Shown: one piece after another, positions 55,209-62,874 of the stretch
Layout of the letters: each line of letters starts with the position of its first letter
Position numbering within the stretch: position 1 is the first letter of the stretch
Origin: Aeromonas salmonicida subsp. salmonicida
GTDB lineage: Bacteria > Pseudomonadota > Gammaproteobacteria > Enterobacterales > Aeromonadaceae
Length of the DNA: 64,000 bases
Direction: 5' to 3'
Assembly (NCBI RefSeq): GCF_001643305.1
Contig: NZ_LSGW01000084.1
Location: 1-64,000, forward strand
Translations under genes and position numbers: made by a program
Notes under the pieces: generated by a model
Databases searched by the model: none
The model's input: the letters and a program-made list of their open reading frames with translations, nothing else
What the model was told of the DNA's origin: nothing

Positions 55209-56135
55209 CTACACACCCACGGTGCGAGTGGCGATGATATTGGTACCCGCCTCTCCCTTGAGGATGGCCAGACCATCCTCCAGCGAGCCGATCCCGACCA
55301 TGCCGCCAGTCGCTTTGACAAATTCACAGGACGCCTCAACCTTGGGCCCCATGGAACCGGCATCGAACTTGACGCCAGCCAGTTCATCCGGGCTGGTGAC
55401 TCGCAGCGGATGCTGGGTCGGCTTGCCCCAATCCAGGTAGACGGCATCGGCATCGGTCAGGATCAGCAGGGCGTCGGCCTTGATCTGCTTGGCCAGATAG
55501 GCGGCAGACATGTCCTTGTCGATGACGGCTTCAATACCGGTCAGGCACTTGCCATCCCAGGTCACGGGAATGCCACCACCACCGGTACAGATGATGAGAT
55601 GACCCTGGGCGATCAGGGTTTCGATGGCGTCTCCCTCGACGATGCGCTGGGGCAGCGGTGACGGCACCACGCGGCGGAAGAACTTGCCGTCAGCCTTGAC
55701 GACCCAGCGCTTCTCTTCGGCCAGGGCGCGGGCTTCGGCTTCCTCATAGACGGGGCCGATAAATTTGGTCGGATTGGCAAACGCCGGATCCTTGGGGTCA
55801 ACCTGCACCTGAGTCAGCAGCGCTGTGACATTGCGGCTCGGCATCAGATTTTTCAGCTCCTGGATCAGCATGTAGCCGATCATGCCCTGGGACTCGGCGC
55901 CCAGCACATCCAGGGGATAGGGAGAGACCTTGGTATAGGCGCTGTTTTGCAGGGCAAGCAGGCCGACTTGCGGGCCGTTGCCGTGCACCAGTACCACGTT
56001 GTACTCCTGAGCTATCAGGGCGATGGTCTTGGCAGCGGTGGCGATATTTTTGCGCTGAATATCCGCTTCAAGGGGCTCGCCACGACGGAGCAGGGCATTG
56101 CCACCCAGGGCGACGACGACAGTTGGTTTTTTCAT
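55209..56135 (-). CDS. arcC: Carbamate kinase
   Basis: ArcC makes ATP from carbamoyl phosphate and ADP, the energy step of the deiminase pathway. The 308-residue product has VVALGGNALLRRGEP near 6-20, VHGNGPQVGLLALQ near 50, and CTGGGGIPVTWD near 205. It lies between arcA and arcB, with a strong hairpin before it and about 100 bases before arcB. Confidence 0.95.
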   Translation of the reverse strand: MKKPTVVVALGGNALLRRGEPLEADIQRKNIATAAKTIALIAQEYNVVLVHGNGPQVGLLALQNSAYTKVSPYPLDVLGAESQGMIGYMLIQELKNLMPSRNVTALLTQVQVDPKDPAFANPTKFIGPVYEEAEARALAEEKRWVVKADGKFFRRVVPSPLPQRIVEGDAIETLIAQGHLIICTGGGGIPVTWDGKCLTGIEAVIDKDMSAAYLAKQIKADALLILTDADAVYLDWGKPTQHPLRVTSPDELAGVKFDAGSMGPKVEASCEFVKATGGMVGIGSLEDGLAILKGEAGTNIIATRTVGV

Positions 56136-56162
56136 GAGTGTTGATCTCGAGTCTTGGTATGT

Positions 56163-56188
56163 GTGGCGCCAGCCTCTGCCGGCGCCAC
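56163..56188 (-). other. Intercistronic hairpin between arcA and arcC
   Basis: GTGGCGCC and GGCGCCAC pair over 8 bp with a loop that can add GC pairs. There is no T run, so a role in mRNA processing or stability is more likely than termination. Confidence 0.65.
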
Positions 56189-56197
56189 GCCGTCTTG

Positions 56198-57418
56198 TCA
56201 GATGCCGTCACGTTCCATCGGGCAGCTCATGCAGCGGGCGCCGCCGCGGCCACGACCCAGTTCTTCACCCGGAATGGAGAGAACTGTGATGCCGGCCTTG
56301 TCATATTTCTCGTTGGTGTAGGTGTTGCGCTCATACCCCACCACCACGCCAGGACGCACTGTCAGCACGTTGTTGGCATCGTTCCACTGTTCGCGTTCGG
56401 CTTCGAAGCTGTCACCACCCGTGGTGATGAGCTTGAGCTGATCCACGCCCAGCGCTTTTTCAATGGCGGAAACAAAGTAACCCTCTTCCTTGATGTTCAT
56501 GCCGGTGGCACCGCCCGGAGTCAGGCTCCAGCAGTTCACGTCCTTGCGGATGACTTCCGGATAGACGGAGAAGGTATCTATATCCATGTGGGTCATGACG
56601 GTATCCAGGTGCATGCAGCTGCGGTGTTTCGGCAGTTGCATGACGATGACCTGTTTGGCCTGACCGTGTTTGAACAGGCTGCGAGCCAGGTGCTCGACCC
56701 CTTGCGGAGTGGTGCGCTCGGACATGCCGATGAGCACGGAGCCACGACCGATTACCAGCACATCTCCCCCTTCGATGGTGGAGTTGTCATAGTCATGATC
56801 CTCATCACCGAAGTACTTGATGAAGTCCTGACCGGCAAACTGCGGGTGCCACCGGTAGATGGCCTTCACATGGTTGGTTTCACGGCGACGGGCGGCCTTG
56901 GCCATGGGGTTGATGGAGACGCCACCGTAAACCCAGCAGGAGGTGTCACGGGTAAAGAGATGGTTCGGCAGAGGTTCAATGATGAAATCGGTCGGAGCGT
57001 GCATGCCGACGACCATGTTGACACCACTGTAAGGCATCTCTGAGTAGGTCAGGCCGCCGGAGAGGATGCGGGCCAGCTCACGGTGCGGCATGTCCGCCAG
57101 GAAGCAACGCACGTCATTGGCAAGAGAAGAGCCGAGACGATAATCGGAGACCTGATGTTGCAACAGCCAGGTTTTGGCTTCCGGTACATCCAGGGTTTCA
57201 GCCAACAGGTTGGTCAGCAGGAAAACTTCGACATTCTGATCGCGCAGTACCTGAGCGAATTTGTCGTGCTCCTGACCGGCACGCTCAACGGACAGGACAT
57301 CGTCGAACAGCAGATCCTGGCAGTTGGAAGGGGTCAGACGCTTCAGACTGAGGTTGGGGCGGTGCAGCATGACGCGGCGTAATTGGCCAACTTCAGAACC
57401 TACATAAAATTTGCTCAT
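56198..57418 (-). CDS. arcA: Arginine deiminase
   Basis: ArcA hydrolyses arginine to citrulline and ammonia, the first step of the anaerobic arginine pathway. The 406-residue product has [20 protein letters not shown] near 218-237, the catalytic His/Asp segment [13 protein letters not shown] near 272, and the nucleophilic cysteine in [15 protein letters not shown] at the end. It heads arcA-arcC-arcB. An inverted repeat lies at 57456-57476 upstream. Confidence 0.96.
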   Translation of the reverse strand: MSKFYVGSEVGQLRRVMLHRPNLSLKRLTPSNCQDLLFDDVLSVERAGQEHDKFAQVLRDQNVEVFLLTNLLAETLDVPEAKTWLLQHQVSDYRLGSSLANDVRCFLADMPHRELARILSGGLTYSEMPYSGVNMVVGMHAPTDFIIEPLPNHLFTRDTSCWVYGGVSINPMAKAARRRETNHVKAIYRWHPQFAGQDFIKYFGDEDHDYDNSTIEGGDVLVIGRGSVLIGMSERTTPQGVEHLARSLFKHGQAKQVIVMQLPKHRSCMHLDTVMTHMDIDTFSVYPEVIRKDVNCWSLTPGGATGMNIKEEGYFVSAIEKALGVDQLKLITTGGDSFEAEREQWNDANNVLTVRPGVVVGYERNTYTNEKYDKAGITVLSIPGEELGRGRGGARCMSCPMERDGI

Positions 57419-57455
57419 GATTATATTCCGTCTAGCAGTGGTCCCTGCGAGTGAT

Positions 57456-57476
57456 TGAATAGATTCCTTCTATTCA
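57456..57476. promoter_or_regulatory. Inverted repeat upstream of arcA
   Basis: TGAATAGA, 5 bases, TCTATTCA is a perfect 8-bp inverted repeat 38 bases before the arcA start. It contains ARG-box-like halves (TGAAT and ATTCA), but they are 11 bases apart instead of 4. It may be an operator or a 5' leader hairpin. Confidence 0.5.
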
Positions 57477-58123
57477 TGCTCGTGGCTAAGGCGGGATATT
57501 CTTTATGTAGGGTACTCAGCTTGTGTTCTATCCTGCCCTTGCCTTTCGAGACAGAGGTTAGACCTGCAAATCACGCCAAACTTGGACATTGATCACATTC
57601 AGCCAGAACTGAATAAAACCACAGTTTATTCTTTGACGAGCATAACAGAACTGACAATCTCCCATTCAACAGAACCGCTTGAATAAGCAATTTCCTACAC
57701 TTTAATTTCATATTTCAGCTTATTTCATTCATTTTAAATCTCGACAGCGTAAAACAAACAAAAACAAAAAAACTTGTTTTTCATATACATAGAGAGGAAT
57801 TCTTAATCTATTGAATTTAATATTCAAAAAAATGAATTCTTCACTGATTTTAAAGGGAGGGATACCAAGATAAATAGTCATAACCGGATCGCTCGCTGAA
57901 TAATCCTCTTCTTGTCCCAGATCATGGCATTGTGCCAGACCCGCCAGCACAGGCCTGTGCCGCAAGCTGTCAGTGACATACCTTTTATATGGATATGCAC
58001 AAAACCAGCATCTTGGTCATGCATTTTTCACCGACCCTGCCACACCCTCTTTTCAAACTTTTTTCATTAGTTGAATTTATTTCGCAACCTTGCGTCACAG
58101 GCCGACTCGACTTAACTCAGAAA
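57477..58123. other. Long AT-rich intergenic region upstream of arcA
   Basis: No gene is supported. The stretch 57590-57860 is clearly more AT-rich than the surroundings. Partial motifs such as TTGATCACATTCA near 57590 recall FNR/CRP or ARG half-sites but match no consensus well. The arcA promoter must lie at its left end. A 78-codon frame on the minus strand (57965-57729) has no ribosome site and odd composition and is not accepted. Confidence 0.4.
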
Positions 58124-58137
58124 GTGATCCGGATCAC
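58124..58137. promoter_or_regulatory. CRP-like palindrome upstream of the 58-residue peptide gene
   Basis: GTGATCCGGATCAC is a perfect 14-base palindrome with the CRP half-sites GTGA and TCAC six bases apart. It is 28 bases before the ATG at 58166, so it may lie at or below the transcription start. Confidence 0.5.
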
Positions 58138-58165
58138 GCCCTGTTCTGTCACCAAGGAGATAGTC

Positions 58166-58342
58166 ATGAAGATCAAGTCCCTGTTTCTGCTTGCCGCCCT
58201 GGTTCTGCCCGCAACACCGTCACTGGTCAGCGCGCAAGGCGCCCCCGCCATCCCCATGGTGGTCTGCCATGTGGACAAGGCCCCCCAGATGCTGGTCCCC
58301 GAGTATGTGTGTCAGTGGTACGGAGGTCGTCAGCACTACTGA
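58166..58342 (+). CDS. Small exported protein, 58 residues, two cysteines
   Basis: The product has a clear signal peptide (MKIKSLFLLAALVLPATPSL, likely cut after SAQGA near 26). The mature part of about 33 residues contains MVVCHVDKAP and PEYVCQWYGGRQHY. Two cysteines may form a disulfide. AAGGAGATAG precedes the ATG at 58166. A 13-bp hairpin follows the stop. I do not recognise the family; it is probably periplasmic or secreted. Confidence 0.7.
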   Translation: MKIKSLFLLAALVLPATPSLVSAQGAPAIPMVVCHVDKAPQMLVPEYVCQWYGGRQHY

Positions 58343-58349
58343 GTGTGAC

Positions 58350-58378
58350 AGCCAGGAGGAGCCCGGCTCCTCCTGGCT
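58350..58378 (+). terminator. Hairpin after the small exported protein gene
   Basis: AGCCAGGAGGAGC, 3-base loop, GCTCCTCCTGGCT is a perfect 13-bp stem 8 bases after the stop, without a T run. Confidence 0.6.
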
Positions 58379-58441
58379 TGTCATGCATCAACCCCCTCCT
58401 ATACTCAAGGCAGCTATTTTTCATAGGGATAGGGGACTGTC

Positions 58442-59089
58442 ATGATCCTGCTGGTCGGTGGTGAGAAGGGTGGGAGCGGCAAGAGTTGCCTGGCTCAGAA
58501 TCTGGCAGTCGACCTCAGAACCCGGTTTCATGGCGAAGTGTTATTGGTCGATTGTTACCCCCAGCGCACCACCTCCGACTGGATCCAGGAGCGCAATGAC
58601 AACCCGGATCTCCCCCAGATCAACTGCGTGCAGCTCTACGGCAACATTCGCAACGACCTGCTCAGCCTGAAGAACCGCTACGACTACGTCATCGTCGACT
58701 GCGGTGGTCAGGATAACCGGGCTCTGCGCTCCACCATGGCGGTGGCCACCCATGCCCTGATCCCGCTTAGACCCAAGCGCCGCGACCTCAAGACGTTGCC
58801 GCACATGGAAGACCTCATCACCACCTGCAAGATGGTCAATCCCACCCTCAAGGCTGCCGTTGTACTGACCCAGTGCCCTGCTCTGCCCAACCAAGTAAAA
58901 CGCATTCTGGAGGCCAAGGAGGTCTGCTCCTCGTTCGGGGTCGATGTACTGAACGCCATCACCTACAGCCGCAACGTCTATGACGACAGTGAAGAGAAGG
59001 GCCTCTCCGTCATGGAGATCGAGCCAGATGGCAAATCGGCCGAAGAGATCCGGACCATCGCCAAGGAGTTTTTGGAGCTGGAGGTGTGA
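58442..59089 (+). CDS. Orphan ParA-family partition ATPase
   Basis: The 215-residue product has the deviant Walker A box GGEKGGSGKSCL at residues 6-17 with the ParA signature lysine. The Walker A' acid is in LLVDCYPQ near 35 and Walker B is in YVIVDCGGQDN near 81. Proteins of this type position plasmids, receptors or protein clusters. It is not the chromosomal parAB near gidB, because the partner 1 base downstream is a small ribbon-helix-helix-like protein instead of ParB. There are no plasmid or phage genes nearby. Cargo unknown. Confidence 0.85.
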   Translation: MILLVGGEKGGSGKSCLAQNLAVDLRTRFHGEVLLVDCYPQRTTSDWIQERNDNPDLPQINCVQLYGNIRNDLLSLKNRYDYVIVDCGGQDNRALRSTMAVATHALIPLRPKRRDLKTLPHMEDLITTCKMVNPTLKAAVVLTQCPALPNQVKRILEAKEVCSSFGVDVLNAITYSRNVYDDSEEKGLSVMEIEPDGKSAEEIRTIAKEFLELEV

Positions 59090-59090
59090 A

Positions 59091-59459
59091 ATGGGCCTTG
59101 CCGACCTGAAGAAGAAGCACAATCTGCATCATCAGAAGAAATTCACCATCGACGAGTTTATCGAGGATGCGGATTTCTACGCCAAGGGCAAACCCAAAGT
59201 AGTCAGTCTTGAGCTGAGCCTGCATCGGGATGAAGCCCTGACGGCGCTCGCCTTTATCGAGCGTGGCGAACACCTGAAACCCAGCTATAAAAAGGCAACT
59301 TTCTCCCTGAGTACAGCGGCCATCGACGAGCTGGGCAACCTGACCCAGCAGGACGGCATGAACAAATCCCTGCTGTTGCGCCTGTTCACCCACTATTTCT
59401 CCTCTCTTAGCCCGGAAGAGCGCCAAACCATCTATGAGCGGCTGCAAGAGCACAACTGA
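59091..59459 (+). CDS. Small partner of the orphan ParA, ribbon-helix-helix-like
   Basis: The 122-residue product starts one base after the ParA stop, so the two are co-translated. The N-terminal third is basic (MGLADLKKKHNLHHQKK), as in ParG-like flexible tails. The C-terminal part KKATFSLSTAAIDELGN, then MNKSLLLRLFTHYFSSL, has the strand-helix-helix order of ribbon-helix-helix DNA-binding proteins. I infer a DNA- or cargo-binding adaptor that stimulates the ATPase. I recognise no specific family. Confidence 0.75.
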   Translation: MGLADLKKKHNLHHQKKFTIDEFIEDADFYAKGKPKVVSLELSLHRDEALTALAFIERGEHLKPSYKKATFSLSTAAIDELGNLTQQDGMNKSLLLRLFTHYFSSLSPEERQTIYERLQEHN

Positions 59460-59720
59460 ATCTCACCGTATTGGCAGCCATTCTCATCCCCCTGCTCCCC
59501 TTTAATGACTCCCTCTCCACTTCCGGAACCCGAGTTAAATGGAGTGTGAGACATTCGCCGTTGTCTGCGTAAGCCAGGCGCCTGAAAAGACCCCGCGATA
59601 GTCGGAAGACAGGATCGAAAAACCTGAACAATAAATTACTAAAATAATGATTTTAAAAACAAAAAAACCATAAAGGTTTCCTTCGTAACCAGATCGGTAG
59701 AAACGTTTTTCACACTGCCG

Positions 59721-59748
59721 TTGTCGTCCCTCCTGAAATCCTTATAGT
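59721..59748 (+). promoter_or_regulatory. Promoter of the CsrB-type RNA
   Basis: TTGTCG (59721-59726), 16 bases, TATAGT (59743-59748) lies just before the start of the GGA-rich RNA. No clear GacA/UvrY-type palindrome was seen in the AT-rich DNA upstream. Confidence 0.55.
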
Positions 59749-59754
59749 TACTCT

Positions 59755-60028
59755 TGCACGGACGCAATGAAGTCGGTCAGGAAGACTGGCTGCCAGGGTT
59801 GGGCAAATGGACTCACCACAGGATGTGGTAAAGGACACCTCCCGGGACGGAGAAAGTGCGACGGGAACGGATGACTCGTCAGGCCATGATGGCTAATGGA
59901 CACCCCAAAGGATTGGGAAGGGGAAACCTAAAGGAAGAGGTATAGTCAGGGATTGCAGGGAGCAACTTCGTTCAAGGATATGAGCGATAAGACTATCGGG
60001 GGCGACGCAAGTCGCCCCCATCTTTTTT
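59755..60028 (+). ncRNA. csrB: CsrB/CsrC-family regulatory RNA
   Basis: This region encodes no protein. It contains about 17 GGA triplets in roughly 245 bases, many in hairpin-loop contexts such as CCACAGGATGTGG and ACCTCCCGGGACGG, the hallmark of RNAs that sequester CsrA. Shared stretches with E. coli CsrB include AAAGGACACCTCC and CAGGGAGCAAC. It ends in GGGGGCGAC-GCAA-GTCGCCCCC and a T6 tract at 59998-60028. It would antagonise CsrA under GacS/GacA-type control. The 5' end is estimated from the promoter. Confidence 0.88.
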
Positions 60029-60062
60029 GGCTTTTTTTTACCTCGGCCACACCATACCGCTA

Positions 60063-61796
60063 TTACGCCAGTCGGAAGTGCCCCACGATTTCTCTCAGCC
60101 GATCATAAGTCTTCTGCATCGACGCCGAGCTTGCCACCGTCTCTTCCCCGTTGCTGGTCAACTGACGGATCACCTCGGCAATGGCACTCATGTTGCGATT
60201 GATCTCTTCCGCTACCGCACTCTGCTGCTCGGCCGCCGTTGCAATGTGGCTGATGAGATCGTTGATCTCCACCACTTCGCCCGCCATCAAGTCCAGCGAC
60301 TCGTTTACCTTGGTGGTGTTTTCGGCCGCCCCCTGACAACTCTGCTTGGTGTTGCTCATGGCATCCACCACAGTCTGAGTTCCCCGCTGCAAGCTGGCCA
60401 GCATGGTCTGGATTTCGGCCGTGCTCTTCTGGGTGCGAGCCGCCAGCGAGCGCACCTCGTCCGCCACCACCGCAAAACCCCGTCCCTGTTCACCGGCGCG
60501 AGCCGCCTCTATGGCAGCGTTGAGCGCCAACAGGTTGGTTTGTTCGGCAATGCTGCCAATTACCCCAAGCACTGAACCAATCTGCTGTACATCCTGCTGC
60601 ATGGCTTCGATGGATCGCGCCGTCGCCGCCACCTCGTCCACCAGCGCCATCACGCTGGCCATGGCCTGATCGACTACCTGACGGGATTGATCCGCCAGCT
60701 GCTGGCTCTGGCCAGTGAGCTGGGCCGTGCTGGCGGCACTCTCCGAGACGGAAACCGCAGTGCGACTCATCTCGTTGATGGCCGTCACCACCTGTTCGGT
60801 CTCGCGCACATGATCCGCCAGCAAGGATTGAGCGGCACCGGTCTGGTTGGCCAATCCTTCGATGCCGGTATTGAGCTGGCCACTCGCCCCCTGCACCTCT
60901 CTCATCATCTCCTGCAGACGCTCGATGAAGCGGTTGATGCCGGCCGAGATCTGGCCCAGGTCATCCTTGCTCGTCACCGCCAGTCGGCGGGTCAGGTCGC
61001 CGCTGCCGCGAGAAAGCTCCAGCACCAGATCCCGCAACGAGAGGATGGGACGATAGGCCACATTGAGCGCCAGCATGGCCAGCACCAGCACCAGTACAGC
61101 CACCGCCAGCAGGGCCATGACAATCTTGCCGTTGAGTGCCTGGGTCATGGCGCGGATATAGTCGAGATCGACATAACCGGTCAGGGTCCAGCTGCTGCCA
61201 CGAATATCCAGCTGATTGGGGCGAGACTCGCTCTCTCCCTGCGGCTTGCTGCTGTAGAGCACATTGCCCTGACCGTCAGCAAGGGAGAAGTAGCGCCCTT
61301 CCCCGCTCACTTTCTCCAGCAGACGCTTGAACTCGCTCATGTCGAGGTAATAAAGGTAGGCAGAATCGGCACCGCGCGGCACCAGTATGGTAATGACCGG
61401 CTTGCCATCCACCTGTTGTAACGGGCTGATGGTGATCTGGTTGTTGGCTTCGGGGATCAGCTTGCGCAGGGCATCCACCTTGGCCGCATCGTTGATGACA
61501 CCGCCTACGTCGAATGCCATGTCGCCAATCACCTTGACGATGTTGTGAAATCCGGTCTCTTGCAGGGTCTTCTTGACGTTGGTCACACCGAAGTTGAGGT
61601 TGGCCGCCAGCAGGATTTTCTGATTGATGTCTCCCGCCAGCTTCTCTTTGACGAGCGCTATCTGTTCATTGATGTTCTGGGTGGACTGGGTTCGAATGTA
61701 ACCACTTATAAAGTGATTCACACTGAACCAGGCGGTGCCGATGGTGACCAGAATGGCCAATAGCAGCAAGAGGTAAATCTTGACCTTGAATGGCAT
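60063..61796 (-). CDS. Methyl-accepting chemotaxis protein behind mglAC
   Basis: The 577-residue product has membrane segments near 7-27 and 224-246. Between them is a periplasmic domain of about 195 residues with a Cache-like strand pattern ([15 protein letters not shown] near 178). A HAMP linker is followed by a signalling domain with [20 protein letters not shown] near 438. The start at 61796 is set by GGAGGG. The gene begins 51 bases after the mglC stop on the same strand, so it is probably in the mgl operon. A link to galactose or glucose taxis is suggested by position only. Confidence 0.9.
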   Translation of the reverse strand: MPFKVKIYLLLLLAILVTIGTAWFSVNHFISGYIRTQSTQNINEQIALVKEKLAGDINQKILLAANLNFGVTNVKKTLQETGFHNIVKVIGDMAFDVGGVINDAAKVDALRKLIPEANNQITISPLQQVDGKPVITILVPRGADSAYLYYLDMSEFKRLLEKVSGEGRYFSLADGQGNVLYSSKPQGESESRPNQLDIRGSSWTLTGYVDLDYIRAMTQALNGKIVMALLAVAVLVLVLAMLALNVAYRPILSLRDLVLELSRGSGDLTRRLAVTSKDDLGQISAGINRFIERLQEMMREVQGASGQLNTGIEGLANQTGAAQSLLADHVRETEQVVTAINEMSRTAVSVSESAASTAQLTGQSQQLADQSRQVVDQAMASVMALVDEVAATARSIEAMQQDVQQIGSVLGVIGSIAEQTNLLALNAAIEAARAGEQGRGFAVVADEVRSLAARTQKSTAEIQTMLASLQRGTQTVVDAMSNTKQSCQGAAENTTKVNESLDLMAGEVVEINDLISHIATAAEQQSAVAEEINRNMSAIAEVIRQLTSNGEETVASSASMQKTYDRLREIVGHFRLA

Positions 61797-61847
61797 GGGT
61801 TCCCTCCAGAAGGGAGGGCCGGCATTGCCAACCCTCCCTGCCAATTG

Positions 61848-62858
61848 TTATTTCTTCTTGGCGTACTTCATGGAGTCCAGAGCCACCGCCAGTATGATGA
61901 TGCCGCCCTTGATGATGAACTGCCAGTAAGGGCTGACTCCAATATAGGTCAGGCCGTAGTTGATCAGGGTGAAGATAAGCACCCCTGTGATCACGCCGGC
62001 AACCGTCCCCACACCACCGGCGAACGAAACCCCACCCACCACGCAGGCTGCGATGGCATCCAGCTCGTACATGAAGCCCAGGTTGTTGGTGGCACTGCCT
62101 ACACGGCCCGCTTCCAGCATGCCGCCGAAGGCGTAGAAGACACCGGCCAGGGCATAGATCATGACCAGGTTGACCGCCACATTGACGCCGGAAACCTTGG
62201 CCGCCTCGGGGTTGCCACCGATGGCGAAGATGTTTTTGCCAAAGCGGGTCTTGTTCCACAGCACCCAGACAAAGACGCTGGCGATGGCCGCATAGAAGGT
62301 GAGATACGAAAGCTTGAACCCTCCTATCCGGATAAAGCCCTATGCGAAACTCGAGAAGCGGGGGTCAAAACCGGCCACCGGCGAGGCACCCACGGAGTCA
62401 AAATAGAGGGAGTTGATGCCGTAGACGATGATCATGGTGCCCAGGGTGGTAATGAACGGGGTTACGTTCAGATAGGCCACGATCAGACCGTTAACCAGCC
62501 CGATCAACGCCCCCACGGCACACACCAGCAGGATCACCACGGGAATAGGCACTTCCCCCAGGCTGGGAAACACCTTGTTGACGTTGGTCAGCGCCTGCAA
62601 CATGGTCGCCGCGATCAGCGCCGCCAAACCGACCTGACGACCGGCCGAGAGATCCGTCCCCTGGGTGATGATAATGCCCGCCACCCCCAGCGCTATGATG
62701 ACCCGCACCGAAGACTGGGTCAGGATGTTGCTGAAGTTGGTGAGGCTCAGGAAGGAGGGCTCCTGGATCACTATGACCATGAGCAGCACCAGCAGCACCA
62801 AATAGATGGCGTTTTCCTTGAGCGCCTGCATCAGATTGAAATTTTTAGCCGACTCCAT
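61848..62858 (-). pseudogene. mglC: Galactose/methyl-galactoside ABC permease MglC with in-frame amber codon
   Basis: Read through, the gene encodes 336 residues, the E. coli MglC length, starting MESAKNFNLMQALKE and ending ALDSMKYAKKK. Codon 173 (62342-62340) is TAG, where E. coli MglC has glutamine in STFAQGFVALG; here ...SSFA-stop-GFIRIGGFKLSYL. A single CAG to TAG change explains it. The truncated 172-residue product lacks half the membrane spans. The C-terminal half has an internal ATG (62264) but no good ribosome site. Options are a real null allele, suppression, or a base error. It starts 16 bases after mglA. Confidence 0.9.
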
Positions 62859-62874
62859 AAATGTCTTCCTGTCT

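Noticed and set aside
57560..57640. FNR or CRP site upstream of arcA
   Set aside because: TTGATCACATTCA carries only one good half-site in each register. Anaerobic control is plausible but not shown.
57729..57965. 78-codon minus-strand frame in the AT-rich gap upstream of arcA
   Set aside because: No ribosome site, unusual composition, no recognisable pattern. Judged chance.
59460..59720. Iteron or centromere repeats next to the ParA pair
   Set aside because: No repeated motif could be made out by eye; would need a computed repeat search.
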